Origin: Sorangium cellulosum So0157-2
Lineage (GTDB): Bacteria > Myxococcota_A > Polyangia > Polyangiales > Polyangiaceae
Direction of reading: 5' to 3'
DNA length: 64,000 nt
Assembly (NCBI RefSeq): GCF_000418325.1
Contig: NC_021658.1
Span: 8,570,001-8,634,000, forward strand
Positions 30,942 to 40,201 of the stretch are shown piece by piece (the first letter of the stretch is position 1; each line of letters starts with the position of its first letter). Under the pieces are notes generated by a model, which was not told where the DNA came from, did no database searches, and saw nothing but the letters and a program-made list of their open reading frames with translations. The translations under genes were made by a program, and so were the position numbers.

Positions 30942-31786
30942 GGCGCCTCCTCGAAGCTCGCGGCCTCGACGCGCGCGCCGCTCGGCACCTCGCCGGCGCG
31001 GCCGATGAGGGCGACGATGCGCCTCGCCACGTCCGCGGGGTCGGCCAGCGCGCTCGGATCGGCGTCGGGGATCGCCTCGGCGTGCATCCGCGTGTTCATC
31101 TCGCCGGGATCCACCGCGTAGAACGCGACGCCCGTGCCCTCGAGCTCGGCGGCCCAGGTGCGGCTGAGGTGATCGAGCGCCGCCTTCGAGGCGCCGTACG
31201 CGCCCCACCGCGGGTAGGCGTTCACGGCCGCGTCCGAGCTGATGTGGACGACCACCCCGCGCCGCCGCAGCGCCATCGCGCCCGCGATCACCTTGGTGAG
31301 GCGGAACGGGCCGACCACGTTGACCTCGAGCACGCGGCCGAGATCCTCGCACTCGGTGTCGAGCAGGATCGGCAGCGGCGTCCTGCCGAGCGTGCTCGCG
31401 TTGTGGACGAGCAGATCGATGGGACCGACCAGCGCCGCCGCCGCGCCGGCGATCGCGTGGGTCTGGCCCTTGTCGCCGATGTCCGCCGCGAGCGCGTGCG
31501 CCACCCCGCCCTGCGCGGCGATCTCGGCCGCCACGGCCTCGAGCGGCGCGCGCTCGCGCGCGACCAGGACCACCTTCGCGCCCCTCCGGGCGAGCTCCCG
31601 CGCGAGCGCGGCGCCCAGCCCGCGGCTCGCCCCGGTGACCAGCGCCGCGCGCGGCGCGAACGGCGCGCCCCGCGCGGCGTGGGCGCCCCGCGCGGCGTCG
31701 GCGCCCCGCGCGGCGTCGGCGAGAGACGGCTGGGAGATGCCTCCAGCCTGGATCAGCGACTCGCTTCCGGTCGATTCGTCGTTCAT
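30938..31786 (-). CDS. Short-chain dehydrogenase/reductase
   Basis: A 282-residue SDR. The cofactor motif is ALVTGASRGLGAALA, followed by the VHNAST loop, and the catalytic set is Ser in VHISSDAAV with YGASKAALDHL (Tyr and Lys). It uses NAD(P)H to reduce or oxidise an alcohol. The first 40 residues precede the fold and contain the repeated phrase ADAARGA, coded by a short 15-18 base repeat at about 31662-31725; they may be a recent insertion. GAGGAGG stands before the ATG at 31786. Its stop overlaps the QueA-like gene, so the two products are made together. A divergent XRE-cupin regulator lies 89 bases away and is the likely controller. Confidence 0.9.
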   Translation of the reverse strand: MNDESTGSESLIQAGGISQPSLADAARGADAARGAHAARGAPFAPRAALVTGASRGLGAALARELARRGAKVVLVARERAPLEAVAAEIAAQGGVAHALAADIGDKGQTHAIAGAAAALVGPIDLLVHNASTLGRTPLPILLDTECEDLGRVLEVNVVGPFRLTKVIAGAMALRRRGVVVHISSDAAVNAYPRWGAYGASKAALDHLSRTWAAELEGTGVAFYAVDPGEMNTRMHAEAIPDADPSALADPADVARRIVALIGRAGEVPSGARVEAASFEEAP

Positions 31787-31832
31787 GGTGCTTCCTCCTC
31801 GACCAGAGCCTAATCCGCGCTGACCCATAGGT

Positions 31833-31846
31833 TGGAGCCGCCTCCA
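31833..31846. promoter_or_regulatory. Possible operator between SDR and XRE-cupin genes
   Basis: A short inverted repeat TGGAG-CCGC-CTCCA lies in the 89-base divergent region. Position and symmetry are as expected for the binding site of the XRE-cupin regulator. Support is positional only. Confidence 0.35.
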
Positions 31847-31875
31847 GTATCTTGGAATCGTGCTACTCTCCGGTC

Positions 31876-32436
31876 ATGGATCACGACGCGGAGCTCGCGG
31901 GGCGGCTCGCGAAGAACATCAAGCAGCTGCGCGAGGCGCGCGGGCTCACGCAGCAGCAGCTGGCCAAGCTCGCCGGCGTGCCCCGGGCGACCTGGGCGCA
32001 CCTCGAGTCCGGCGCGGCGAACCCGACCCTCGGCGTGCTCCACCGCGCCGCCGCGGCGCTCCAGGTCTCGATCGAGGAGATGCTCTCCGCGCCCCGCGCC
32101 ACCTGCCAGCTCTACGCGCGCGACGCGCTGCCCACGCGCTCTCCCGGCCAGGCGCTCGTCCGCAAGCTCCTGCCGGATCCGATCCCGGGCATGGAGATGG
32201 ATCGCATCGAGATCCCCCCGGGCGGGCGCATGACGGGCGTCCCGCACACCCCGGGCACCCGCGAGTACCTGACGTGCGAGTCGGGGGAGCTCCAGCTCGT
32301 GGTCAGCGGCGAGCGGTTCACGCTCGGCGCCGGCGACGTCGCGGTGTTCCGCGGCGATCAGCGCCACTCGTACAACAACCCCGGCAAGCAGCAGGCGGTC
32401 GGCTACTCGGTCGTGGTGCTCGCGCGGGTGCTCTGA
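31876..32436 (+). CDS. XRE-family regulator with C-terminal cupin domain
   Basis: A 186-residue regulator. Residues 10-65 form an XRE helix-turn-helix (NIKQLREARGLTQQQLAKLAGVPRATWAHLESG). Residues about 105-180 form a cupin barrel with REYLTCESGELQLVV and GDVAVFRGDQRHSYNNPG, where the Glu and His residues could bind metal or a ligand. Members of this class often sense a small metabolite and control the neighbouring catabolic genes. Here the divergent SDR/QueA-like pair is the likely target. The ATG at 31876 starts the family N-terminus; a start eight codons upstream is possible. Confidence 0.88.
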   Translation: MDHDAELAGRLAKNIKQLREARGLTQQQLAKLAGVPRATWAHLESGAANPTLGVLHRAAAALQVSIEEMLSAPRATCQLYARDALPTRSPGQALVRKLLPDPIPGMEMDRIEIPPGGRMTGVPHTPGTREYLTCESGELQLVVSGERFTLGAGDVAVFRGDQRHSYNNPGKQQAVGYSVVVLARVL

Positions 32437-32472
32437 CCGGGGCGCGCCCCCTGCGCGCGCAGTCGCTCGCCG

Positions 32473-33501
32473 TCAGCGCTTCCTTCGCCGGGCCCGCGCC
32501 GCGCACGCGAGCAGCGCGAGCGCCGCTCCCCCGAGCGCCCCCGCGCCGCCCGGGCCGCGCTCGCCGGCGGCGCGGCAGCTGCAGCCGCGCACCGCCGCGT
32601 CCTCGTCCTCGTCCCCGTCGCCAGCGCCGCCGCCGCTGCCCGGCTCCGTCCCTGAATCGCACGTTCCGCCGGGATAGACGTCCTGCTCCGTCCACTCCGG
32701 CTCGGATGGCCGCGAGGAGCTCGGCTGCGCCGTCGCCGGATCCTTCCTGTAGAAGCAAGGCCTGCAGGCGTGCACGGCCTCGCCGGCGACGTTCCCGGCC
32801 GCATCCACCGCCGTGGCCCGGAAGCAGAGCGCCGTCGGGGCGTCGACGCCGGCGAGCACGTCCACGGTCTGATGGAGGGCCATGGTCACCGACGCGTCGG
32901 TCGTGAGCCGGCTCGTCGAGAACACCGGCTCCGTGAAGCTGACGTCCCGGAACGCCTCGACCGTGTAGATCACGGGGGACTCGCCGGTCCCCGCGGCCTC
33001 GCCCTCGGCCGTGACCCACCACGCGAGGTGGCTGTGCGACTCGCAGCTCCCGCTGCTCGGCGTGGAGTCGGCATAGTCGTAGAGGTCGAACGAGAGCCCG
33101 CCCGGCGTCGGCGGCGCCTCCGTGTCCGCGGCGCCGGCCGTGAGCTCGATCCGCGTCGCCTCGCACCCCTCGTCCGGGCAGAAGCTGCCCTCGATCACGA
33201 TCGCCTGCCCCTCGCCGGGCGGCGGCTCGATCCGCGCGACGAGGTCGTACCCCGCCGCGGGCACGTCGGACGCGGCCACGAGGCGCGCCGGCTCGCCGTC
33301 GACCGTCACCGACACGGCGTCCAGCGAGAGGGCGTGGCCGGCGAAGAAGAGCGCGGCGTTCCCCGGGGTGGACGCGCCGCTCGCCGGGAAGACCTCCGTC
33401 AGGCCCGGATACGGCATGCCGCACGCGTCCGCGCTCGCCTCCATCGCCACCGTAGACGCCATCGCCGCGAGGATCCCCGCAGTCCACGAACCATGGTTCA
33501 T
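32473..33501 (-). CDS. Exported protein with MYXO-CTERM-like sorting tail
   Basis: A 342-residue protein with an N-terminal signal sequence (MNHGSWTAGILAAMASTVAMEASADAC). The mature part is beta-rich, with CPDEGCEATRIEL and a fibronectin-III-like segment (AWWVTAEGE, then YTVEAFRD). The C-terminus has the three-part tail typical of MYXO-CTERM proteins: a small Cys motif (GCSCRA), a hydrophobic Gly/Ala/Leu helix and a basic end (ARARRRKR). In myxobacteria such tails are trimmed and the protein is placed on the cell surface. Function of the body is unknown. The ATG at 33501 was chosen because it begins the signal peptide. Confidence 0.82.
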   Translation of the reverse strand: MNHGSWTAGILAAMASTVAMEASADACGMPYPGLTEVFPASGASTPGNAALFFAGHALSLDAVSVTVDGEPARLVAASDVPAAGYDLVARIEPPPGEGQAIVIEGSFCPDEGCEATRIELTAGAADTEAPPTPGGLSFDLYDYADSTPSSGSCESHSHLAWWVTAEGEAAGTGESPVIYTVEAFRDVSFTEPVFSTSRLTTDASVTMALHQTVDVLAGVDAPTALCFRATAVDAAGNVAGEAVHACRPCFYRKDPATAQPSSSRPSEPEWTEQDVYPGGTCDSGTEPGSGGGAGDGDEDEDAAVRGCSCRAAGERGPGGAGALGGAALALLACAARARRRKR

Positions 33502-33561
33502 GACGCCAGGGTATCGCCCTGCGGCTCCCCACGGAGCGGAGAGCACGGCTGGAACGCCGGC

Positions 33562-34884
33562 TTACCCGGCCGCCAGCGCCGCTTCCGTCGATCGCGGCGC
33601 CCCGTAGAGCAGCCGCTCGTCGCGCCGCCACCAGCCAGGCGCCCCGGCGAGCGGGTGCTCGGTCCGGCCGGTGGACGCGAGCTCCCTCGCGACCACCGCG
33701 AGCGCCGTGGGCCGCGGCGCGGGCCCGCGCACGTCGAAGACCCCCGGCTCGTAGTGGCCGCGCTCCTGGGTGACCAGGCTGTCCCAGTCGTACGCCCCGA
33801 AGGCGGACCACAGCGTCACCGCCCGCACGTCGGCGCCCTCCGCCCGCGCCGCGCGCGCGCCCTCCCACGCCTCGACGAGCCAGCGGATCTGCTCCTCCGG
33901 CGTGCACCCGAGGTGGACCTCGGTGATCGCGATCGGCGTCGCGTACCGCCGCCACACGTCGCGCAGCACCTCGTGGTGGCCGAAGATCCCCTCCTCCCGG
34001 ACGCGCACCGCCTCCACGTCGGCGTACGCGTCACGCCCGTTGCCGCCGTGCGTCCACGAGGGGTAGCGCTCGAGGCGGTGGTCGAGGAACCGATCGCTCG
34101 TCAGGTAATAGTTCACGCCGATCATGTCCGGCGGGCACGGCTCCGCCGCGAGCCGCGCGAGCTCCTCGTCGCTCACGCCGCAGTCGCGGAGGTGCTGGTG
34201 GAGCGGGTGCGCGGCGTCGACGCGCCCGTACAGCAGATCGAGGCTCAGCCAGCGCCGGTGGTTCTCGAACTCCGCCTGGTAGGCGAGCCGGGGCGTGCTG
34301 GCGATCGCGCCGAAGTCCTCCGTCTGCACGAGCCGCGCGTCCGGGCGCACCCGCCGGATCGCGCGCATCGCGGCCGCGGTGGCGCGCGTCTCCACGAGCA
34401 GCGCGCGCAGGAGGGAGGCCGAGTCCCTGCGGTGCGGGTACCAGTGCCCGTAGAGCGCGCTGAAGCGCGCGGTCGTGAGCGGCTCGTTCACCGGCGTGAA
34501 GTCGCGCACCCACGGGTAGCGCTCCGCCACGGCGCCGGCGAACTCCGCGAGGCCGCTCGCGAAGCTGTCCTCCATCAGGCTGGTCCACGGCGGCCCGCTG
34601 CCGTGGTGGACCAGCCCGACGATCACCTCGATGCCGAGCTCCCGCAGCCGGTGGAGGCGCTCGTCTGCCCAGGAAAAATCGGCGCTGCGCGGGCCGTCCG
34701 GCGCCGTGCGCTCCCAGAGGACCGGGTACCGGACGGCCGTGACGCCGAGCTCCGCGAGCAGGTCCAGATCGGTGATGCGGCCGTGGTGCCCCGTGCGCTC
34801 CAGCTGGTTGAAGTACCGGTCGCCGACGCGGTTGACCGTGCACTCGACGCCGGCCCAGAGCGCGATCCCGGAGCGCTCGCTCAC
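33562..34884 (-). CDS. GH1-like glycoside hydrolase
   Basis: A 440-residue TIM-barrel protein similar to family 1 glycosidases. The acid/base Glu is in DFTPVNEPLTTARFS and the nucleophile Glu in IAITEVHLGCTPEE; other conserved parts are GVECTVNRVGDRYFNQL and MIGVNYYLTSDRF. It lacks a signal peptide and should hydrolyse a beta-glycoside in the cytoplasm. It is the last gene of the galactose/galactofuranose operon; its GTG start overlaps the galactokinase stop as GTGA. Similar GH1 modules occur fused to sugar-nucleotide reductases in other bacteria, but here the module is free. Confidence 0.82.
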   Translation of the reverse strand: MSERSGIALWAGVECTVNRVGDRYFNQLERTGHHGRITDLDLLAELGVTAVRYPVLWERTAPDGPRSADFSWADERLHRLRELGIEVIVGLVHHGSGPPWTSLMEDSFASGLAEFAGAVAERYPWVRDFTPVNEPLTTARFSALYGHWYPHRRDSASLLRALLVETRATAAAMRAIRRVRPDARLVQTEDFGAIASTPRLAYQAEFENHRRWLSLDLLYGRVDAAHPLHQHLRDCGVSDEELARLAAEPCPPDMIGVNYYLTSDRFLDHRLERYPSWTHGGNGRDAYADVEAVRVREEGIFGHHEVLRDVWRRYATPIAITEVHLGCTPEEQIRWLVEAWEGARAARAEGADVRAVTLWSAFGAYDWDSLVTQERGHYEPGVFDVRGPAPRPTALAVVARELASTGRTEHPLAGAPGWWRRDERLLYGAPRSTEAALAAG

Positions 34885-36002
34885 GGGGCCACCCCTCCCA
34901 CCAGCACCGTCGCGCGTCGGTCCAGCGCTCCCGGCGTTCGCGCATAGGCCTCGACGACGGCCCGGCCCACCTGTGCCGCGCAGCCGCGCTTCACCAGGGC
35001 CACGATCGAGCCGCCGAAGCCGCCGCCGGTCAGCCGGGCGCCGAAGACGTCCGGCTGCGCCCGCGCGCTCTCCACCAGCGCGTCGACCGCCGGCACCGAC
35101 ACCTCGAAGTCGTCGCGCATCGACCGGTGCGACGCGTCGAAGAGCCCGCCCAAACGCCCGAGATCCCCGGCGCGGAGCGCGGCCACGGCGGCGAGCACCC
35201 GGGCGTTCTCGGTCACGACGTGGCGCGCGCGCCGGTCGAGCGGCGCCGGCAGCGACGCGATCCGCTGCTCGGCGGCCGCGTCGACGTCCCGGAGCTGCGG
35301 CACGCCGAGCAGCTCCGCGGCGCGCTCACACTCCGCGCGCCGCGTCTTGTAGTCGCCGCTCGCGTGCTGGTGCGCCACCCCCGAGTTCACGACGAGCAGC
35401 TCGGCCTCGGCGGGCAGCGGGATGCGCTCGAACGCGAGCGTCCGCGTGTCGATGAACAGCGCCGTGTGCTCGTCGGCGAGGCTCGCGGCCATCTGATCCA
35501 TGTTCCCGACGGGCGCGCCCACGAAGTCGTGCTCCGCCGCGTGCGCGATGCGGGCGATCTCCACGTCGTCGATGGAGAGGTCGAGCATCGCCCGCAGGGC
35601 GCGGGCGAGCGCCACGAGCAGCGAGGCGCTCGACGACAGGCCGCTGCCGAGCGGCACCGACGACGCGATCCTCGCGTCGAAGCCGGGGGTCGACGCCCCC
35701 CGGCCGCGGAGGACCGCGGTGATGCCCTGCACGTAGTCGAGCCACAGGCCGCGGCGCGCCTCCTCGCCGGCGCGGAACGAGCGCCGGGCGCCGCCGTCCA
35801 CGCTCTCGCTCGCGACCTGGATGAGCCCGTCGTCCCGCGGCGCGATCTCGACGCGCGTCTTCTGCGGGATCGCCGTCGGCAGCACGTACCCGCCGCTGTA
35901 GTCGGTGTGCTCGCCGATCAGGTTCACGCGCCCAGGCGCCTCGGCCAGGAGCTTCGCCGGGCGACCGAAGACGGCCTCGAAGCCCTGCCCGCGCGCGGTC
36001 AT
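34881..36002 (-). CDS. galK: Galactokinase
   Basis: A 373-residue GHMP kinase. The galactokinase signature is PGRVNLIGEHTDYSGGYVLP, the ATP loop is PLGSGLSSSASL and the third motif is RLTGGGFGGS. It phosphorylates galactose at C1 with ATP. The ATG overlaps the stop of the upstream GH2 gene (ATGA), and the stop overlaps the next start (GTGA). A galactose-1-phosphate uridylyltransferase and an epimerase are not in the window, so these steps must be encoded elsewhere. Together with the glycosidases it would recover galactose released inside the cell. Confidence 0.95.
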   Translation of the reverse strand: MTARGQGFEAVFGRPAKLLAEAPGRVNLIGEHTDYSGGYVLPTAIPQKTRVEIAPRDDGLIQVASESVDGGARRSFRAGEEARRGLWLDYVQGITAVLRGRGASTPGFDARIASSVPLGSGLSSSASLLVALARALRAMLDLSIDDVEIARIAHAAEHDFVGAPVGNMDQMAASLADEHTALFIDTRTLAFERIPLPAEAELLVVNSGVAHQHASGDYKTRRAECERAAELLGVPQLRDVDAAAEQRIASLPAPLDRRARHVVTENARVLAAVAALRAGDLGRLGGLFDASHRSMRDDFEVSVPAVDALVESARAQPDVFGARLTGGGFGGSIVALVKRGCAAQVGRAVVEAYARTPGALDRRATVLVGGVAP

Positions 36003-37930
36003 CGCGGCGCACCCATGTCCACGAGACCGGGCATGTCCGCCAGGGCCGGCATGTCCGCGAGCCCCCCGTCGCTCAGCGTCGAGGGCGTCTCGTTCGGGCC
36101 GACGAACGGGATCCCCTGCGTCGCCGCCGCCATCTTGTGGAGCGGGAACTTCGGCGTGCGGTCGGCGTAGAGGAGGCCGTTCGCCTCCTGGTACGTGTCG
36201 GCGAACTGCGTGTAACAGAAGCCGGCGAGCAGCTCGAGGGAGTTGATCACCTTCATGAGCTTCGAATAGCGCTCGGCGAACTCCTCCGGCGTCCTGCACG
36301 CGGAGTACCCCCACGTGCCGCCGTCGCCGCCGCCGGGCGCGACCGCGATCCCGCCGAACTCCGACAGCACGATCGCGGTCTCGTGGCTGACCGACGGGTC
36401 GAGCACGAGGGCGCGGCCCCCGGGCCTCTCCCGCTTCAGCAGCTTGGGCACGACGTCGTGCGCGAAGTAGCGGCGCGCGATCCGCTCGGGCGACGGATCG
36501 TAGTCGTGGATCCCGATGATGTCGGTCGCCACGCTCTCCCACCCGTCGTTGCCGATGACCGGCCTCGTGTAGTCCATCGACCTCGTGAGGTGATAGAGCG
36601 CCTGCACGTAGTGCCGCTCGTTCGGGTTGTCCGGCAGGTTCGGGACGCCCCACGACTCGTTGAACGGCACCCACGCGACGATGCACGGGTGGCTGATGTC
36701 CCGCCGGATCGCCTCGAGCCACTGCCGCGCGAGCCGCTCGATCGACTTGCGCGTGTGCCGGTAGGCGCTCGGCATCTCCTCCCACACGAGCAGGCCGAGC
36801 TTGTCGGCCCAGTAGAGGTACCGCGGATCCTCGATCTTCTGGTGCTTCCGGGCGCCGTTGAAGCCCATCTGCTTCGTGAGCTCGACGTCGCGGCGCAGCG
36901 CCTCGTCGTCGGGGGCGGTGATCCCGGTCCCCTCCCAGTAGCCCTGGTCGAGCACCATCCTGAGGACGTACGCCCGCCCGTTCAGGAGGAAGCGGTCCCC
37001 GCGGACGGCCACCGAGCGCAGCGCCGTGTAGCTCTTCACGCGGTCGATCGTCATCCCGGAGTGGTCGTAGAGGACGATGTCGGCGTCGATCAGCGTCGGG
37101 CGCTCGGGGCACCACAGGAGCTCGTTGCGGAAGTCGTCGATGCCGGGGTCGGAGAGCGTGATGCGCCGGTGGACCTCCCCGGCCACGACCGTGTACTGGT
37201 CGTTCGCGATCGTCATGTCGCCGACGCGCAGCCGCACGCCGACGCGCGCGCCCTCCACCGGCGCGTTGGCCACGCGGACCTCGACCGCGATCTCCCAGCG
37301 CTCGAGGTTCGGGGTCCACCGGAGGTACTCGACGCGCATGCGCGGCACGCGCTCGAGCCACACCGTCTGCCAGATCCCCGTGGTGCGCGGGTACCAGATG
37401 GAGTGAGGCTCGAGCTTCCAGTCCTGCTTGCCGCGAGGCTTCGCGAGGTCGTTCGGATCGTCGTGGGCCTGCACCACCATCGTGACGCTCTCGCGCCCCT
37501 TCACGTGCTCGGTGATGTCGAGCTCGAACGGCGTGTAGCCGCCCTCGTGCTCGCCGGCGAAGCTGCCCTCGATCCACACCCTGGCCAGGTAGTCCACGGC
37601 GCCGAAGTGCAGGATGAGCCGCTCGGAGGGGTCGAGCTCCGGCACCTTGACCTGCCGCCTGTACCAGCAGGCCTTGAAGAACCCGGTCTCGCCGACCCCG
37701 CTCCGCGGCGTCTCCGGGGCGAACGGCACCTCGATCGTCCTGTCGAAGCGCGCGTCGGCCGGGGAGCTCCACTCCGCCCGGGGATCGAGGGCGAACTCCC
37801 ACGCCCCGTTCAGCGAGGTCCAGCCTTCTCGCCGGAGCAGCGGGCGCGGGTAGCCGCGGGCGGCGCCGCTGTCGGCCGGCGGCGGCACCGAACCTGGGAT
37901 ACCGATCTGTGCAAGGTGCTGTCGAGGCAT
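35999..37930 (-). CDS. Family 2 glycoside hydrolase (beta-galactosidase type)
   Basis: A 643-residue protein with the GH2 order: jelly-roll sugar-binding domain (about residues 30-190, with WYRRQVKVPELDPSERLILHFG and GGYTPFELDITEHV), an immunoglobulin-like domain (190-310) and a TIM barrel. The acid/base Glu lies in VPFNESWG near residue 425 and the nucleophile in VLSEFGG near 523. It has no signal peptide, so it acts on imported oligosaccharides. The C-terminus carries a small repeat, LADMPALADMPGLVDM. It starts seven bases after the mutase stop and overlaps galK. Beta-galactosidase is the default guess; a galactofuranosidase is possible given the neighbouring mutase. Confidence 0.88.
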   Translation of the reverse strand: MPRQHLAQIGIPGSVPPPADSGAARGYPRPLLRREGWTSLNGAWEFALDPRAEWSSPADARFDRTIEVPFAPETPRSGVGETGFFKACWYRRQVKVPELDPSERLILHFGAVDYLARVWIEGSFAGEHEGGYTPFELDITEHVKGRESVTMVVQAHDDPNDLAKPRGKQDWKLEPHSIWYPRTTGIWQTVWLERVPRMRVEYLRWTPNLERWEIAVEVRVANAPVEGARVGVRLRVGDMTIANDQYTVVAGEVHRRITLSDPGIDDFRNELLWCPERPTLIDADIVLYDHSGMTIDRVKSYTALRSVAVRGDRFLLNGRAYVLRMVLDQGYWEGTGITAPDDEALRRDVELTKQMGFNGARKHQKIEDPRYLYWADKLGLLVWEEMPSAYRHTRKSIERLARQWLEAIRRDISHPCIVAWVPFNESWGVPNLPDNPNERHYVQALYHLTRSMDYTRPVIGNDGWESVATDIIGIHDYDPSPERIARRYFAHDVVPKLLKRERPGGRALVLDPSVSHETAIVLSEFGGIAVAPGGGDGGTWGYSACRTPEEFAERYSKLMKVINSLELLAGFCYTQFADTYQEANGLLYADRTPKFPLHKMAAATQGIPFVGPNETPSTLSDGGLADMPALADMPGLVDMGAPR

Positions 37931-37937
37931 GGGTCCG

Positions 37938-39062
37938 TTAGGCAGCGACGGTCACCGCTGCTCCGTCGAGCTTGGCTTCGCGGATGTGGTCGAAGGTGGC
38001 GAGCGCCTGACCCACGACCTGGTCCATGTTGTAGTACCGGTACGTCGCGAGCCGCCCGACGAAATGCACGTTCGGCGTCGCGTCGGCGAGGGCCTTGTAC
38101 TTCCGGTACAGCTCCGCGTTCTCGGGCCGCGGCACCGGGTAGTAGGGGTCGCCCTCGGCCCTCGGGAGCTCGTACACGATGCTCGTCTTCGGGTGCTGCT
38201 GCCCCGTGAGGTACTTGAACTCCGTGATGCGGGTATACGCGTGCTCGTTCGGGTAGTTGACGACCGCGCCCGGCTGGACGGTCTCCTTGTCATGCGTCTC
38301 GAACTTGAACTCCAGGGAGCGGTAAGGGAGCTTCCCGTAGCGGAAGTCGAAGAAGGAGTCTACCGGTCCCGTGTAGATCATCTCCTTGAAGCTCACCTCG
38401 TTCATGATGTCGCGGTAGTCTGTGTTCAAGAGAATGCGGATCTTCTTGTGATCCAGCATGTTCTCGAACATCCGCGTGTAGCCGCGCAGCGGCATGGCCT
38501 GGAACTCGTCCGTGAAATACCGGGAGTCGTAGTTCGTGCGCGCCGGCACGCGCGAGGCGACCGAGGCGTCGAGCTCCGACGGGTCGAGCCCCCACTGCTT
38601 ACGGGTATAGTTGCGGAAGAACTTCTCGTAGAGCTCCCGGCCCACCTTGCTGACGACCGCGTCCTCGGAGGTGCGGCAGTGCTTGATCGGCTCGGCGACG
38701 CGGGCGAAGAACGCCTCGACCTCGGCGGGCGAGTAGTTGGTCCCGTAGAGGGCGTTGACCGTATCCACGTTGATCGGGAACGGGACGAGCTTGTCGTCGA
38801 CGTGCGCGAGCACGCGGTGCTCGTACGGGCGCCACTCCGTGAACTGCGACAGGTAGCGGAAGATGCGCGGCGACGCGGTGTGGAAGATGTGGGGGCCGTA
38901 CTTGTGGATGAGGACCCCTGCGTCATCGTGGTAGTCGTACGCGTTGCCGCCGATGTGCGGACGCTTGTCGCACAGGAGGACCGACTTGTTCATCTGCGAG
39001 GCAAGGCGCTCCGCGAGCACGCTGCCAGCGAACCCAGCACCTACGATCAGAGTGTCGAACAC
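37938..39062 (-). CDS. glf: UDP-galactopyranose mutase
   Basis: A 374-residue flavoenzyme of typical length. The FAD motif is IVGAGFAGSVLAERLA; further hallmarks are PHIGGNAYDY, HKYGPHIFHT, NYTRKQWG, PARTNYDSRYF and the C-terminal FVGRLATYRYYNMDQ. It interconverts UDP-galactopyranose and UDP-galactofuranose in the cytoplasm, supplying the furanose donor for surface glycans. The first 16 bases overlap the end of the glycosyltransferase gene upstream, so translation is coupled and the transferase is the likely user of the product. Confidence 0.97.
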   Translation of the reverse strand: MFDTLIVGAGFAGSVLAERLASQMNKSVLLCDKRPHIGGNAYDYHDDAGVLIHKYGPHIFHTASPRIFRYLSQFTEWRPYEHRVLAHVDDKLVPFPINVDTVNALYGTNYSPAEVEAFFARVAEPIKHCRTSEDAVVSKVGRELYEKFFRNYTRKQWGLDPSELDASVASRVPARTNYDSRYFTDEFQAMPLRGYTRMFENMLDHKKIRILLNTDYRDIMNEVSFKEMIYTGPVDSFFDFRYGKLPYRSLEFKFETHDKETVQPGAVVNYPNEHAYTRITEFKYLTGQQHPKTSIVYELPRAEGDPYYPVPRPENAELYRKYKALADATPNVHFVGRLATYRYYNMDQVVGQALATFDHIREAKLDGAAVTVAA

Positions 39063-40201
39063 GGTACGTTCCCTTCCGCCCGGACAGCCGCCGGACGCTT
39101 GGATTGGAGTGCGTCAGCGATGAGCTTCGACATCGATCGCCACGTCTTGTCCCACGACGTCGCGCTCACCATCTCGTCCGCGATCGCGATGTGCTCCTCG
39201 CGCGGCCCCGCGAGCGCTGCGAGGGCCGCGGCGACGAACGTGGAGGCGTCGGCGATGTGCACCGCCTTCTTCTCGCCGTAGGGCGTGACCACGTCGCGGA
39301 TGGCGGTGGAGACGACCGGCTTGCCCGCGGCGAGGTACTCGAGCGTCTTCGTCGGGCTGATGAACCGGGTCGCCTCGTTGAGCGCGAACGGCATGAGTGC
39401 GACGTCCCAGCCGCCGAGGTAGGCCGGAAGATCCTGATAGGACTTCTGGCCGAGCCAGTGGATGTTCGGCCGCCGGGGCAGCGTGGCCGGGTCGATCTTC
39501 ACGACCGGCCCGAGCATCACGAGCTGGAAGTCGGGGCGCTCCTCGGCCACGCGGGCGACGAGCTCGACGTCGAGCCGCTCGTCGATGACGCCGAAGAACC
39601 CGAGTCGCGGCCTCGGGATGTCGCGCTGGTCGTCCGGGTCCGCGGCCTGCCCGCGCGCCTCCGCGAAGTGGGCCGCGTCGACGCTGCTCGGGAAGGCGTG
39701 CACCGACGGGTGCCGGGCGCGCTTCGCCTCGTAGAGGCTCTGGCCGCCGGTGAACACGAGATCGGCGCGCGCGAAGAGCTCGCGCTCCCGCTCCCGGAGG
39801 ATCGGCGGGGCGCCGCGGAAGGCGGAGAGCTCATCCATGCAGTCGTAGACGACGAGCGACGGCTCCACGTCCGCGGCGATCGGCAGCGACATCGGCGTGT
39901 AGAACCACAGGATCGGCTGCCGGATGTCCTGCTCCCGCACGAAGGAGTTGAGCAGGCGGCGCTGCTGCGCGAGGGCCTCCTCCTGCTCGGTGCCGTGGCG
40001 GAGGTGGGGGACGACGACGGTGAGATTGGCCTCGATGTGTCTCGCCTCGATCCTCGGGGGCCCGTCCTCGAACACGGGCTCTTCGACGAAATACACCCGC
40101 CTCTCCTGCGCGAAGCGGCTCATCAGATGGTTCGGTCGCTGGAAGACGAAGTTCCAGCGCAGGTGCGACAAACAGATGAGATCGGGCCCGACCTGCTTCA
40201 T
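39047..40201 (-). CDS. Glycosyltransferase, probably galactofuranosyl or partner transferase
   Basis: A 384-residue GT-B-fold protein. The N-terminal half (DLICLSHLRWNFVFQRPNHLMSRFA) is typical of transferases encoded with glf; the C-terminal half has GFFGVIDERLDVELV and the nucleotide-sugar motif SPTKTLEYLAAGKPVVSTA of GT4/GT1-type enzymes. It is cytoplasmic or membrane-associated and builds a surface polysaccharide or glycolipid. GGAG lies five bases before the ATG at 40201; an upstream frame start at 40252 lacks such a site. It is the first gene of the operon, and an AT-rich direct repeat upstream may be the promoter. Confidence 0.87.
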   Translation of the reverse strand: MKQVGPDLICLSHLRWNFVFQRPNHLMSRFAQERRVYFVEEPVFEDGPPRIEARHIEANLTVVVPHLRHGTEQEEALAQQRRLLNSFVREQDIRQPILWFYTPMSLPIAADVEPSLVVYDCMDELSAFRGAPPILRERERELFARADLVFTGGQSLYEAKRARHPSVHAFPSSVDAAHFAEARGQAADPDDQRDIPRPRLGFFGVIDERLDVELVARVAEERPDFQLVMLGPVVKIDPATLPRRPNIHWLGQKSYQDLPAYLGGWDVALMPFALNEATRFISPTKTLEYLAAGKPVVSTAIRDVVTPYGEKKAVHIADASTFVAAALAALAGPREEHIAIADEMVSATSWDKTWRSMSKLIADALQSKRPAAVRAEGNVPCSTL

